Origin: Gammaproteobacteria bacterium
GTDB taxonomy: Bacteria > Pseudomonadota > Gammaproteobacteria > Xanthomonadales > SZUA-36
Assembly: GCA_030426265.1 (NCBI GenBank)
Contig: JAUHYP010000024.1
Coordinates: 1 to 48,333, forward strand
Reading direction: 5' to 3'
Length of the DNA: 48,333 nt
Part shown: piece by piece, positions 17,276 through 27,246 of the stretch
Position numbering within the stretch: the stretch's first letter is position 1
Layout of the letters: the number at the start of each line of letters is the position of its first letter
The notes under the pieces: generated by a model
The model's database searches: none
What the model was told of the DNA's origin: nothing
The model's input: only the letters and a program-made list of their open reading frames with translations
Translations under genes and position numbers: made by a program

Positions 17276-19324
17276 ATGAACCACGCCTCCACCCTTCAGG
17301 ACTATTTCGAATCGAAACGAGCTTTCTGGATCTCGGCCACCGTCATTGTGTGCATCGCGATTCTGGCCGTCACTGCCCTGCGAAACCCCGTGGACTACGA
17401 CGGGTATTGGCATTTGCGAATGGGCATGGACTGGATCGCCAATGGCATGTCGCCCTGGTTGGACCACTACAGTTTCACCTATCCCGGTGAACGGATTTCG
17501 AATCCTCCATTCATGTTCCAGGGCGTCCTGTATGGATTCGTCGCCCTGTTCGGTGAACGCGGCGGCATGGTCGTGTGCAAGTTTGTGGCGACCGCCCTTG
17601 TGTTCGGATTCTTGATCCTGTGGTTGAAGCAACTGCGAGCTCCCGTTGCCGTTTACCTCCTCGCATTACCCGTACTCGTGGTCATCCTGCAGTTTCGCGC
17701 CCAGGTGCGACCGGAACTCTTCAGCTACAGTCTGGTGGTCATTGCATTTGTTCTGTACCACCGCACTCGTCTCCAGCTCAGCTTCAGCGCGATGGCCCCC
17801 GTCGTGCTCTTTCTCCAATTCTGGACCCTCTATCACTCATCCATTCTGGGCTACGTGATCTTCTTTGGCCTGTTTCTCGACATAGCGATTCGCCTCATCA
17901 AGGAGCGCGCCACGCCCGGCGACTGGCTGTCCTGGCTCGGTTGGGGACTGGCGACCGTCGCTGTTGGTTTCATCAATCCCGCCTTTTCTCACCCGCTGAT
18001 CGCCACCCTGCTGTTCCCAGAAGACTGGAAAACCCTGATCCTGGAGTACAAGACCCCGGGGGCTGATCTCAACATGGCCGCCGGCTATTTGCTTGTGGTC
18101 TTGGCGTTGGCGGCCGCCATCGGGGCACTCGTTCAAAAGAGAATCGGCTACCTCGTAATCCTCGCTGTGTTCCTGTACTCCGCATCCACCATGATGCGCA
18201 TGGTGCCGCCCGCCGCATTGGTCTGCTTGGTGATATTTTCTGCGGTACTCTCGGATACGCTGCGGCCGCGCCTGGCTTCCAGTCCAATGACTGCGTGGCA
18301 GGGGGCGACCTTGGCGCTGAGCCTATGCACCGCCTGTTTCAGCATGTACCTGGCATTCATCTATGCCTTGGCGTTCCTCAAAGAGAACCGTGGGTCCTGG
18401 GTGAAGTTTCCAGAGGCCCTGGTGACGCACTACATCGACACCGGCAAGAAGGGGAACATATTCAACGAATACGAAATGGGGGGATTCCTGATCTACCGGC
18501 TATCGCCGGAAAGCAAGGTCTATATCGACGGAAGGACCGGAATACTCTACCCGGTAGAGCATTTTAAACTTCACTCATTTGTCAAACGAGACCCAGAACT
18601 TTTTCTCGAACAAGCAGAAAAGTTCGACATTCGTCACAGCGTTTTGATGGCCAGCACCGACAACGCATCACTGATGGACATTGCCGGATTTGAATTGGAC
18701 TACCTGGGGGTGAGATACAGCCTGTTCACGCAGTCAAGTGGATCACTGGCAGAGTTCGGGAAGCTCTGGGCCCATCCACAATGCTGGCACCAAGTCGACC
18801 AGGCGGCGCTCGAACGCGAATTGAGTCCCTATCAGGAAGAGTCCCGGCAGGCAGAACCGATGCATTCCACGCTCAAACTGATTTCAGGCTTCCTGTTGGT
18901 CGAGAACAAGGCCGCGTTCCTCGACTACATGGCTCGGAACGCCAGGCTCGACGATGCCGGTTACCGGTTCATTGCGTATCAGGCTCATCAATTGAAGGAG
19001 CCCACGTTGGCATTGTTCGCCCTTGGCCTCATCGAACATCGCATTCCCACCGATGACCTGGCCGTCGTGTTTGTGAATATGCTAATGGGTGAAGAACAAG
19101 AAGTGCGCAATGCGCTGGAAAAAGCCCTAGCGTACTCATGGCGCACAATTCTTCCAGAAGAAGAGCGTCTGCAGCATCACATGATCGAACATGTTCAAAA
19201 ATCAATTGAGCTGGGGTCTGTCGCGATCAGTAGGCGCTCAAACCTCCAACAAGATTCAGAGTTCATGCCCGATCAAGACATGGTCTTCAATATCCGATCA
19301 CTTTGCACCCGACCGAACCATTAG
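17276..19324 (+). CDS. GT-C-like polytopic membrane protein with C-terminal soluble domain
   Basis: About 682 residues. A first membrane helix (about 20-40) is followed by an acidic loop DYDGYWHLRMGMDWI that resembles the Asp-containing first loop of GT-C glycosyltransferases. About ten further hydrophobic segments run to about residue 365. After that comes a soluble part with NEYEMGGFLIYRLSPESKV and YIDGRTGILYPVEHF, motifs I associate with a large family of uncharacterised GT-C-like membrane proteins. The substrate is unknown. It starts just after coaE and before wecE. A role in pilin or surface-glycan transfer is possible from context only. The start at ATG 17276 avoids overlap with coaE; an ATG at 17216 is the alternative. 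Confidence 0.6.
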   Translation: MNHASTLQDYFESKRAFWISATVIVCIAILAVTALRNPVDYDGYWHLRMGMDWIANGMSPWLDHYSFTYPGERISNPPFMFQGVLYGFVALFGERGGMVVCKFVATALVFGFLILWLKQLRAPVAVYLLALPVLVVILQFRAQVRPELFSYSLVVIAFVLYHRTRLQLSFSAMAPVVLFLQFWTLYHSSILGYVIFFGLFLDIAIRLIKERATPGDWLSWLGWGLATVAVGFINPAFSHPLIATLLFPEDWKTLILEYKTPGADLNMAAGYLLVVLALAAAIGALVQKRIGYLVILAVFLYSASTMMRMVPPAALVCLVIFSAVLSDTLRPRLASSPMTAWQGATLALSLCTACFSMYLAFIYALAFLKENRGSWVKFPEALVTHYIDTGKKGNIFNEYEMGGFLIYRLSPESKVYIDGRTGILYPVEHFKLHSFVKRDPELFLEQAEKFDIRHSVLMASTDNASLMDIAGFELDYLGVRYSLFTQSSGSLAEFGKLWAHPQCWHQVDQAALERELSPYQEESRQAEPMHSTLKLISGFLLVENKAAFLDYMARNARLDDAGYRFIAYQAHQLKEPTLALFALGLIEHRIPTDDLAVVFVNMLMGEEQEVRNALEKALAYSWRTILPEEERLQHHMIEHVQKSIELGSVAISRRSNLQQDSEFMPDQDMVFNIRSLCTRPNH

Positions 19325-19333
19325 GATTTGGTC

Positions 19334-20467
19334 ATGGATAGTATTCCATTCAACAAGCCCTTTATGACTGGTCGCGAGCTAGCTCACATAGCCCGCGCCC
19401 ACGAACGAGGGCAATTGGCAGGTGACGGCATTTTCACTGCTGAGTGTCATAAGTGGCTCGAACAAGCCACAGGATGCTCGAAAGCGCTGCTGACCCACTC
19501 GTGTACCGCAGCGCTTGAGATGGGTGCAATACTTGGAGAAATCGGAGAAGGCGATGAAGTGATCATGCCCTCGTTCACCTTCGTTTCCACGGCAAATGCC
19601 TTTGTAATACGAGGTGCAAAGCCTATTTTTGTCGACATCCGCCCTGACACACTAAACATCGACGAGCAACAAATCGAAGCGGCTATCACAGAACGAACGA
19701 AGGCCATTGTCGCCGTTCACTATGCCGGTGTTGCATGTGAAATGGACCTAATCATGGACATCGCCCGCCGTCACAATCTCATGGTAATCGAGGATGCGGC
19801 ACAAGGAATCCTGTGTTCATACAAGAGCGTGCCTCTGGGCAGCATCGGTGACCTTGGAACACTCAGTTTTCATGAAACCAAGAATGTTATCTCAGGGGAA
19901 GGCGGTGCCTTGCTCACAAATCGCCCCGACCTGGTGAAGCGTGCGGAAGTCATACGCGAGAAAGGCACCAACCGCAGCGAATTCTTCCGGGGGCAAGTCG
20001 ACAAGTACACCTGGGTGGACATTGGTTCTTCCTATCTCCCCAGCGAAATGGTCGCAGCGTTTCTATGGGCTCAATTGGAGGAGGCGCGAGCCATCACTGA
20101 CCGCAGGCTGGCCATTTGGCACCGCTATCACGAGGCATTTGCCTCGCTGGAACAAGCAGGGCTTGTCAGAAGGCCCATTGTTCCAGAGCACTGCTCTCAC
20201 TCCGCACACATGTATTATCTGTTGTTTCCCGATCTCGAGAATCGGTCCAGATTCATTAGTTCATTGAAAGAAGCCGAAATCCAAGCCGTATTCCACTACA
20301 TCCCACTTCACAATTCGCCAATGGGCCGTTCGTTGAATTCTGATTTGGTCTCATTACCTATTACGGAATCTATTAGTGATCGACTTGTTAGACTTCCATT
20401 ATGGTTGGGTCTAGAGGATTTTTTGGATCGGGTAATACATGCTGTCATAGAAGCGGCGAATCCATAA
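19334..20467 (+). CDS. wecE: dTDP-4-amino-4,6-dideoxygalactose transaminase
   Basis: PLP-dependent DegT/DnrJ-family aminotransferase, 377 residues, converting dTDP-4-keto-6-deoxyglucose to dTDP-4-amino-4,6-dideoxygalactose (dTDP-Fuc4N) with glutamate. Resemblance to E. coli WecE/RffA is extensive: GDEVIMPSFTFVSTANAFV, VHYAGVACEMD, VIEDAAQG, SFHETKN with the PLP lysine at Lys183, REKGTNRSEFFRGQVDKYTW and AVFHYIPLH. AGGA precedes the ATG at 19334; a TTG six bases upstream is less likely. The sequence is AT-richer than the pil genes. The dTDP-glucose genes rmlA and rmlB are not in the window. Confidence 0.9.
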   Translation: MDSIPFNKPFMTGRELAHIARAHERGQLAGDGIFTAECHKWLEQATGCSKALLTHSCTAALEMGAILGEIGEGDEVIMPSFTFVSTANAFVIRGAKPIFVDIRPDTLNIDEQQIEAAITERTKAIVAVHYAGVACEMDLIMDIARRHNLMVIEDAAQGILCSYKSVPLGSIGDLGTLSFHETKNVISGEGGALLTNRPDLVKRAEVIREKGTNRSEFFRGQVDKYTWVDIGSSYLPSEMVAAFLWAQLEEARAITDRRLAIWHRYHEAFASLEQAGLVRRPIVPEHCSHSAHMYYLLFPDLENRSRFISSLKEAEIQAVFHYIPLHNSPMGRSLNSDLVSLPITESISDRLVRLPLWLGLEDFLDRVIHAVIEAANP

Positions 20468-20528
20468 TTCTCAATACGTAGGTATGCGAAGCTTCAACAT
20501 CCTGTTTTAGTTTTGTCCAAACACCGGC

Positions 20529-21551
20529 TCATTTTCCATCGACCGGTTGTCGATACTTGCTACCCATAAAGACAGCACCACCTATAACGGAAAGCCCCCA
20601 AATGAATACTCGGCTAATCACAGAAGCCGCAGCGCACGTGCTGAGGGGTACAGAGAATGCCGCCAATAGTAGCGTGACTGACACTTCGGTTACGCCCAAC
20701 CCTGAAAATGTTAGGGGAATCAAACTCGTCAATGTCGTTAGCGTGACCACTAATGTCAATTCAGGCCATCCCAAGGAAACACCAAGCCCGTGCAATATTA
20801 TTGAAAAGCTGACGATTCGTACCAGAACGACCAAAACACTCAAGAAGAAAATCTGAACTTGAGTTGGCATTGATATCAACGACAAACTCGCCAGAATTTG
20901 TCGATAAAGACTCTTCAGCTTTTGGTTTAAGGACGAGATTCTTTTATGAACTTTCGACTTCAAACCAATTGTAAAAACCACACTGGCAATCAGAAGAATT
21001 GCGCCCAGAATTAGTAATAAATACCTGCCTTGGTTGGCAGCCAGAGCCAACGTCTTCAACCACTGGGCGTCAACACGCACAAAGCCAAATGCCGCGAGAA
21101 CGAGATTTGCCAGTACACCCCAGATTCGCACCGCTACCGATAATGTGACTGGCGCCACCAATCCAGGGACCTTACTGTTCAGATAATGAACTTGATACAC
21201 ATCTGTGCCTAGCGACCCAGGAAGAAAGTTACCGAAAAAGATGCCAACCCAGAACAGCCTGTAAGCTTCCAGAAACGTTAACTGATAAGTACCAAACGCA
21301 GCTTTAAGGCGCCATGCCTCAATCAGACCGTGGAGTGAAAACACTAAAAAGCCAGCTACGATCCATGCTGGATCCGCCTGTCCTATCGCGTCGAGAATTG
21401 GAGCCGGCTCCACTAACCAAAACAGTGCCGCCAGGAGAAAAACACCAAAGGTTATTCTGAGCCATGGAGCGTTTTGCATCTGGTTTAATAACTCACTAGG
21501 GCAGTTTTCACGAATAGCGGAATTGCTTGATTTCGACCATCGGGTAATCAT
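20529..21551 (-). CDS. Lysylphosphatidylglycerol synthase-type membrane protein (UPF0104/YbhN-like)
   Basis: A 340-residue polytopic protein with about eight hydrophobic segments. The pattern EAWRLKAAFG, FWVGIFFGNFLPGSLGTDVYQ and LIPLTFSGLGVTEVSVTLLL is characteristic of the LPG_synthase_TM / UPF0104 family. Members are thought to flip or transport lipids, and many lie in polysaccharide clusters. It lacks the catalytic aminoacyl-transfer domain of MprF. It is the only minus-strand gene besides the GT2 at 22620 in this region. An internal ATG at 21479 is an alternative start. AT-rich. Confidence 0.75.
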   Translation of the reverse strand: MITRWSKSSNSAIRENCPSELLNQMQNAPWLRITFGVFLLAALFWLVEPAPILDAIGQADPAWIVAGFLVFSLHGLIEAWRLKAAFGTYQLTFLEAYRLFWVGIFFGNFLPGSLGTDVYQVHYLNSKVPGLVAPVTLSVAVRIWGVLANLVLAAFGFVRVDAQWLKTLALAANQGRYLLLILGAILLIASVVFTIGLKSKVHKRISSLNQKLKSLYRQILASLSLISMPTQVQIFFLSVLVVLVRIVSFSIILHGLGVSLGWPELTLVVTLTTLTSLIPLTFSGLGVTEVSVTLLLAAFSVPLSTCAAASVISRVFIWGLSVIGGAVFMGSKYRQPVDGK

Positions 21552-21631
21552 TCCTGAACAAGCACAAGAAGTGACCTAACTCAATATTCGAAATCAAGTT
21601 GATTCATCGAGACCGGTCAAAGTTTCAGCCA

Positions 21632-22582
21632 ATGACAAGACTACTGATGAAGGCCATAAGGCGAGTTCAGATCAATGGGACAAACGTCCCAATCGCCCTT
21701 CGGCTTGTTGTTACATGCTGCATGATCCCCATTTATGCCGCTTTGGTTGCCCAAGTAAGGCTCGCTTACCAATTTGGTCGATCATTCAAGGTCGTCGGAG
21801 AGGACCTAAGCGGAAACAGGTTTAATTGCCAGTTAGAAGATGCGATCCAAAGGTACATATACACATTCGGCATCTGGGAGCCAGATATTACTGCGTTTGT
21901 CCGTACCCGCGTGAACTCGGGCGATACATTCATAGATGTTGGCGCAAACATTGGTTACTACACCATGCTTGCATCCGCGTTAGTCGGAAGCTCCGGACAG
22001 GTGTTGGCAATAGAGGCATCGCCGAACATATTTGTGGGACTATTGAAAACAATACGGATGAACGGGGACCCTTCAAACATCAGGGCAATCAATGCTGCTG
22101 CCGCGGATAGAATTGGTGAGTTGGTTGTTCACAGAGGGCCAGATGAGAACCTTGGACTCACTACGACGGTAAAATCTAGAGGGTTGCTTGAGGAGGCTTC
22201 TGTCTCAGCAGATAAGGTTGGCAACTTAGTTGGAATGGATGTTTTCACTAATGCAAAACTGATCAAAATCGACGTTGAAGGTGCTGAACTGTCTGTGCTC
22301 CAAGGGATCGCCAAAGACATCGAATCGTTGCCGGAAGGTGCTGAAATAATTGTTGAGTTCTCACCAGAGTGGTGGGAGAAGGGAGGCACCACTCCTCAAA
22401 CCGTTCTTGAACCGTTTCTTGAAAGAGGATATTCGGCCTACGAGATTAGTAACAACTATTGGCCTTGGCGCTACATGTGGCCTAGGTCAACGCAGAAGCC
22501 GCAAAAATTGGTTGACTTATCGAGTCTAAGACACCGCAGAATTGATTTGGTCCTTTCCCGAACTCTCCATCAATTGACTTGA
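21632..22582 (+). CDS. FkbM-family methyltransferase
   Basis: About 316 residues. An N-terminal hydrophobic stretch (about 20-45) precedes a SAM-binding domain with motif I TFIDVGANIGYYTMLASALV, the acidic motif II VLAIEASPNIF and the FkbM hallmark LIKIDVEGAELSVLQG. FkbM enzymes O-methylate sugars and polyketides, and here a surface sugar is the likely substrate. The ATG at 21632 is preferred over a TTG at 21599. AT-rich relative to the core genes. It converges with the GT2 gene downstream, leaving 37 bases. Confidence 0.85.
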   Translation: MTRLLMKAIRRVQINGTNVPIALRLVVTCCMIPIYAALVAQVRLAYQFGRSFKVVGEDLSGNRFNCQLEDAIQRYIYTFGIWEPDITAFVRTRVNSGDTFIDVGANIGYYTMLASALVGSSGQVLAIEASPNIFVGLLKTIRMNGDPSNIRAINAAAADRIGELVVHRGPDENLGLTTTVKSRGLLEEASVSADKVGNLVGMDVFTNAKLIKIDVEGAELSVLQGIAKDIESLPEGAEIIVEFSPEWWEKGGTTPQTVLEPFLERGYSAYEISNNYWPWRYMWPRSTQKPQKLVDLSSLRHRRIDLVLSRTLHQLT

Positions 22583-22619
22583 ACTGATGATGCGTCTCGC
22601 GACCAATTCGGCACGGCAT

Positions 22620-23774
22620 CTAACTCAGACCGATGACCTTCGCCTCACCGCGACCATTCGCATAGTTGTTCATCATCCTCCACCAACGCCGAACTCCAAA
22701 ACCGAACGATAGACTTCGAGTATGAGCTGACGCACCCGCAATAGCCAAGCTAATACCAGCATGCCGTTTCACTCCCGACGCGACCAGGAGTTGTGGTATG
22801 CGCGGATCCCCAAGAAATGACAGCGCCAAAACGAGATCACCAGGATGTATTCTTTTTTCATCACACAGAGAAACTAGGGTTTTAATCACACTTTGGTCAA
22901 TGTGGGCATCAAATCTCAGGAGTGCCTCTGACAAAAACTCGAAACGTCTGTCTTTCGACGCAATGACCATCGCCACTGATGTTGCAAGTCGGGCCATGGC
23001 GATTAGCATGAATGTGCGTGCCTCTGTGTTCACCTTTTTAATATTGGCAAACATGGCATCGAGCACCTCAAGACAATCGTGCGAATATGCTCTGGATGTG
23101 GTTTGGCCCTCGCGCTCCAAACGCCAAGCTTGCAGTCTTTTCTTGAGAAATAGAGTTCTTGGATTGGATAGAAATACATTTAGGTGAAATGAATTGTCTT
23201 CATACTTCACACCTTCTTGGAACCTTAGTTTGTTGCGTGTTAGAAACGAGGTTGAGAACGCCTTCATTTGTGGAAGTGGATAGAGCACCAGATATTCAGG
23301 GACAGACATCACTCTTTCAGGCTGGACCGAATCAGACCCCAACGAATTCCAATAGAAATCATCACTTCCACTACTCCAGGAGTCTGAAAGTGTGTAGTAC
23401 TTCGCACACGCAAAGATCACGTGATCGACTGCTGCGGTTTTAAATATGCATACAACCGAAGAAACGGCATCTTCATGAAACCAATCGTCGGCGTCGAGAA
23501 ACATAGTGATCTCTCCGCTGGCCATGTCCATGGCTCTATTTCTGGCGATTGCTTGTCCAGTATTATTCTGACTAACGCAGCGAATCCTTGGATCAATTCT
23601 TCTTAAGTCCAGCACAACATCTAAAGTGCCATCAGTTGATCCATCATCGATCACGATCACCTCGATCTTGCTATAACTCTGTGAAAGTAAGGATGAAATA
23701 CATTGGCCGATGTACTGCTCGACATTAAAGGCCGGAACAATGACTGACACCAACGGCTCGAGACTAGTTGTCAC
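22620..23774 (-). CDS. Family 2 glycosyltransferase
   Basis: A 384-residue GT-A fold enzyme. The N-terminal catalytic domain shows LVSVIVPAFNVEQYIGQC, the nucleotide-binding VIVIDDGSTDGT, and MFLDADDWFHEDAV with the DxD-type metal site. The C-terminal 150 or so residues are of unknown fold. The sugar donor cannot be read from the sequence. It is transcribed away from the acyl cassette, with 70 bases between the starts (23774 and 23845), which makes a divergent promoter region. Confidence 0.87.
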   Translation of the reverse strand: MTTSLEPLVSVIVPAFNVEQYIGQCISSLLSQSYSKIEVIVIDDGSTDGTLDVVLDLRRIDPRIRCVSQNNTGQAIARNRAMDMASGEITMFLDADDWFHEDAVSSVVCIFKTAAVDHVIFACAKYYTLSDSWSSGSDDFYWNSLGSDSVQPERVMSVPEYLVLYPLPQMKAFSTSFLTRNKLRFQEGVKYEDNSFHLNVFLSNPRTLFLKKRLQAWRLEREGQTTSRAYSHDCLEVLDAMFANIKKVNTEARTFMLIAMARLATSVAMVIASKDRRFEFLSEALLRFDAHIDQSVIKTLVSLCDEKRIHPGDLVLALSFLGDPRIPQLLVASGVKRHAGISLAIAGASAHTRSLSFGFGVRRWWRMMNNYANGRGEAKVIGLS

Positions 23775-23844
23775 GATTTAGTTCCATGGGCCTCAAGAGT
23801 GTGCCTCCACCACCCGCATTGCGCCTTGAGAGTGCTTTGAGAAC

Positions 23845-25035
23845 ATGATCAGTTTTCTGCGATTCGATGAAGACGATGACCTATCACTGCACAGTAGGCT
23901 CAACCAATGCTGGACTAGTAACCAGCCATTCATTGTGGCACCACACTCCCTTGGTGACGCAACGGTTGAATTACTCAGATCGATCAATCGCAATCAAGAA
24001 GCAGTTTCTGGTACAGCATTTGCCGTGGCCACTTCCGGGAGCACCGGTGAACCTAGGTTGTATTTTGGTGATCGTAATCGCGCGCGAGCCCTTGTTCAGA
24101 CATTGCATGTTGTACAACGAAGTGATCCGGTAACTGAAACTCTGGGCATCTTGCCACTCAGTTATTCCTTCGCGTTGGTAAACCAATGGCTATGGGCCAC
24201 GGAGTTTGGTCGACGTTACGTTCCCACTAATGGATTCAAATATCCAGAGATACTAGCCAAACAGCTTTTGAACACAAAAAGCGCGATGTTATGCCTAGTG
24301 GCCAGTCAGGTACCTTTGATAAAGAGGTTTTTTGGCAACAGGAAATTTCCAGGTGTAATTCGCGTACATTTCGCTGGAGAACGCTTTCCACAAAAAGAAT
24401 TGCCATACATTGCTGAGGTGTTTCCGAACGCTACAGTTTTCAATAACTACGGTTGCACCGAGGCAATGCCTCGACTTACCTGTCGCCTCTCAGACGACTC
24501 CGAAGATTCAGAAAATGTGGGACAACCTATACCAGGCGTACGGCTAAGGTTGGGGTTGGATGGAGCCCTGTTATTCAGAAGCAAGTACAGTGCTGTGGCG
24601 ACTCTAAGTGACAATGGCGCTCAACGTATCAGCGACAACGAGTGGATCCCGTCAGGGGACTATGCCGTACAGAATTCGGATGGAAGCTGGTCGATAAGCG
24701 GAAGGACCAATCAGGTATTTAAACGGCATGGCGTGAAAGTCTCAGTCCAGGCAGTTCTGAGCCACCTAGAAAATGTGTGGACAGGGCAATTAAGTCAATA
24801 TTCACTATACGATACCGACAGTTCGATAAGCTACGCCCTGGTTGTTTCCCCGGAGCCAAGCCCAGAACAGTTGCGCTCAATACTCAGGGCGCTGCGAGAT
24901 CATTTCAGTCGGGCACATTGGCCATTACGGATTGAAAGCTTGTCCTCAATACCTACATTAGCTAGCGGCAAAATAGATAGCCAAGAGTTAATTTCAAGCA
25001 ACAACAAGAAACTTCATTGGAGGCAGAGAATCTAG
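23845..25035 (+). CDS. Short AMP-dependent acyl ligase (ANL superfamily)
   Basis: A 396-residue adenylating enzyme, shorter than the usual ~500 or more. Core motifs are present: A3 ATSGSTGEP (about 62-70), A5 NNYGCTEA, A7 WIPSGDYA, A8 GRTNQVFKRHGVKVS and A10 SGKIDSQEL with the catalytic Lys. The shortness falls at the N-terminus, where only about 60 residues precede A3. The next codon after its stop begins an acyl carrier protein, so the expected job is to activate an unknown carboxylic acid and load it onto that carrier. First gene of a seven-gene coupled operon. Confidence 0.8.
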   Translation: MISFLRFDEDDDLSLHSRLNQCWTSNQPFIVAPHSLGDATVELLRSINRNQEAVSGTAFAVATSGSTGEPRLYFGDRNRARALVQTLHVVQRSDPVTETLGILPLSYSFALVNQWLWATEFGRRYVPTNGFKYPEILAKQLLNTKSAMLCLVASQVPLIKRFFGNRKFPGVIRVHFAGERFPQKELPYIAEVFPNATVFNNYGCTEAMPRLTCRLSDDSEDSENVGQPIPGVRLRLGLDGALLFRSKYSAVATLSDNGAQRISDNEWIPSGDYAVQNSDGSWSISGRTNQVFKRHGVKVSVQAVLSHLENVWTGQLSQYSLYDTDSSISYALVVSPEPSPEQLRSILRALRDHFSRAHWPLRIESLSSIPTLASGKIDSQELISSNNKKLHWRQRI

Positions 25036-25281
25036 GTGACCAACCGCGAGAAGTTGCAGGACTTGCTGCAGGACATTCTATTACTGGATCCGTCCGAATT
25101 TCGTTTCGACCTGATGCGGGACGATGTCCAAATGTGGGACTCTTTAGCCGTCGTCGCCATAGCAGTCGGGGTAGATGAAACCTTCGGTTATCACTTCACG
25201 CCGGAAGAGGCCATGACCATCAAGGGAGTACCAGACATCATGGCGCTGCTGGAGACCAAGAGCATTTCATTTGCTGAATAG
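25036..25281 (+). CDS. Acyl carrier protein
   Basis: An 81-residue acidic four-helix carrier. The phosphopantetheine attachment site is the Ser of WDSLAVVAI (the usual DSL motif). It starts with GTG immediately after the TAG of the ligase gene, with no base between. It is not the housekeeping acpP (no fab genes nearby, divergent sequence), so it is a dedicated carrier for the cassette. Confidence 0.85.
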   Translation: MTNREKLQDLLQDILLLDPSEFRFDLMRDDVQMWDSLAVVAIAVGVDETFGYHFTPEEAMTIKGVPDIMALLETKSISFAE

Positions 25282-26200
25282 CCCTGAAATTTGGGATTTT
25301 GGGGAAATCCTCAATCGGAATCTGGGGAACTGCACCCTGTTGACCACACCATCCGTGCGGAGCCGGGTGACAGACTGGCCTTTCAATCACGCGACTTCCG
25401 TCGGTCATCTCGATGAGCGACTGGATACTTTGGTCGTGATTGGAGGCGGAACTTTGATTGACGAGGCAAAAGCCTGGCGGGCTCACCGGGCACCACGGAC
25501 TTTCCTTGTGGCAGTCCCCTCAATCTGGGGTAGTGGAGCAGAGGCTTCGCCAGTGATCGTACTGGATCACAATGGTGCCAAGGAAATTCATATAGGGAAC
25601 CAGTACTTGCCTGACGTGAGATGTGTTTGGCCTGAACTGGCTTCAAGCCTGTCACCCGAACAGGCCTTGTATGCCTGCGGAGATGCCTGGTCGCATGCGC
25701 TGGAAGGATTTCTTTCGCCTTTGGCGGGTCACTCACTGCGCGAGGACCTCGCTTCGGTGCTGGTCACAATGAAATCGCTTCCAGTATCCAATGACTCAAG
25801 ATGGTTCGAACCCAGCGCGGCCGCCTGCGCCGGGCAGGCACGCTCCAGCGTCGGGCTGGTTCACGGCATCGCGCACACTCTGGAACCCGTTATGCGTGCC
25901 AGCTACCCCAGAGAAGGCTGGGGTCACGCTCGACTATGTGCGACATTCGTTTGGCCAGTGATGCGCTACAACCAGGCCCGCGGAGATCGGTGGACATCGC
26001 TGACATCACAGTATGGGCTTGATGGCAGCGCGATGTTGGACTGTATCGAATCCCTGCATGACAGTGGCAATTATGAAACCGCCATGGCGCACATGGAAGG
26101 CGCCTGGAAAGAGGTACTGCGAGATCCCTGCACCCGTACCAACTCAACACTGGTTCGACCTGATTCTCTCGCTTGGTTCATGAATCGGGCCTTTCTGTGA
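25271..26200 (+). CDS. Iron-type (group III) alcohol dehydrogenase-like protein
   Basis: A 309-residue protein with the Fe-ADH / dehydroquinate-synthase-like fold: nucleotide loop GGGTLIDEAKA, VAVPSIWGSGAEASP, and metal-site residues in DAWSHALEG and GLVHGIAHTLEP. It is shorter than typical members (~380). The start is a TTG at 25271 overlapping the carrier gene by 11 bases, supported by a family-like N-terminus (PEIWDFGEIL). Likely chemistry is NAD(P)H-linked aldehyde reduction or alcohol oxidation; the partner LuxC-like enzyme would supply an aldehyde. The substrate is unknown. Confidence 0.75.
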   Translation: MLNSPEIWDFGEILNRNLGNCTLLTTPSVRSRVTDWPFNHATSVGHLDERLDTLVVIGGGTLIDEAKAWRAHRAPRTFLVAVPSIWGSGAEASPVIVLDHNGAKEIHIGNQYLPDVRCVWPELASSLSPEQALYACGDAWSHALEGFLSPLAGHSLREDLASVLVTMKSLPVSNDSRWFEPSAAACAGQARSSVGLVHGIAHTLEPVMRASYPREGWGHARLCATFVWPVMRYNQARGDRWTSLTSQYGLDGSAMLDCIESLHDSGNYETAMAHMEGAWKEVLRDPCTRTNSTLVRPDSLAWFMNRAFL

Positions 26201-27246
26201 GCCAGCTATTGCAAAAGGACTGGCCGTACGGGCCGCGAAACGAAGCGACCTTCCTGGCCGAAATGAACGAGCTGTCCCGCGCGCATATCGGCAATTGTGC
26301 GCCCTATGCCGCAATTTGGTCCGGCTTTGAGGGCGCGAACAGGCTGGAAGAACTGCCCTGGTTGCATGTCGGCGTGTTCAAACAAATGGACTTTAGGACC
26401 ACAAGTGCTGGCATTCACCATGAACGGGTGTTGAACTCCTCGGCGACCAGCGGTAGTGTAGCCAGCCGCATCGCGCTGGACCGGGCCAGCTCCGAGCTTC
26501 AGGCCGCCAGTTCTGCCGCCATCCTAAGTGATTTTCTCGACGAGACAGCACGCCCTCTCCTGGTCCTGGACAGCTCACGCTCACTGATTGCCCGGGGAAC
26601 AGTTTCAGCGCGCATCGCGGCTGCACTTTCCTTGCGTCCCCTGGCCTCGGACATCCATTTCCTGCTCGCAGAGGCCGAGAATCCTTCCTCGCTGGACTGG
26701 ACTGTCCTGGACCGATTGCTCGATTCGCATGAAGAACTACTGGTGTATGGCTTCACCTGGATGTTGTGGCTTGCCCTAGGTGACTGCGATATCCCGGAGG
26801 CAACGCTGGAGCGACTTTCATCCCGGCGAATACGCTTCGTCCACAGCGGCGGTTGGAAAAAGTTAAAAGCCCGCACCATTGGGCCCGAGGCCTTCAACAC
26901 TCAACTTCTTAGCCACTGCGGTCCTGGATCCACTGTGACTGACTACTACGGCCTCGTAGAGCAGGTGGGCGTCATCTATCCCCTTTGTGAAGCCGGATTC
27001 CGGCACGTTCCCCGGTGGGCTAACGTACTCGTGCGTGACGCTTGGACTCTGAATCCACTGGTGGGTGAAACAGGCCTGCTTCAACTCATGAACACCCTGC
27101 CGCGAGGAGCTCCCTACCAGAACGTACTTACTGAAGACCTCGGGAGAATCGAACCGGGCACATGCCCTTGCGGTCGCTCGGGTGCAAGATTCGTACTGGA
27201 AGGAAGAGTTCCCCAAGCCGAGCTTCGGGGCTGCGCCAATGTCTGA
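26197..27246 (+). CDS. LuxE-like acyl-protein synthetase (LuxE/PaaK family)
   Basis: About 349 residues. LuxE activates a fatty acid as acyl-AMP and hands it through a Cys thioester to LuxC. Family features here are EELPWLHVGVFKQMDF, the Thr/Ser/Gly-rich adenylate loop SSATSGSVASRIALD, DYYGLVEQVGVIY, the end region CPCGRSGARFVLEGR, and a Cys four residues from the C-terminus (ELRGCANV) where LuxE carries its acylated Cys. The GTG at 26197 overlaps the preceding stop (GTGA). It overlaps luxC-like by 8 bases. Confidence 0.8.
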   Translation: MSQLLQKDWPYGPRNEATFLAEMNELSRAHIGNCAPYAAIWSGFEGANRLEELPWLHVGVFKQMDFRTTSAGIHHERVLNSSATSGSVASRIALDRASSELQAASSAAILSDFLDETARPLLVLDSSRSLIARGTVSARIAAALSLRPLASDIHFLLAEAENPSSLDWTVLDRLLDSHEELLVYGFTWMLWLALGDCDIPEATLERLSSRRIRFVHSGGWKKLKARTIGPEAFNTQLLSHCGPGSTVTDYYGLVEQVGVIYPLCEAGFRHVPRWANVLVRDAWTLNPLVGETGLLQLMNTLPRGAPYQNVLTEDLGRIEPGTCPCGRSGARFVLEGRVPQAELRGCANV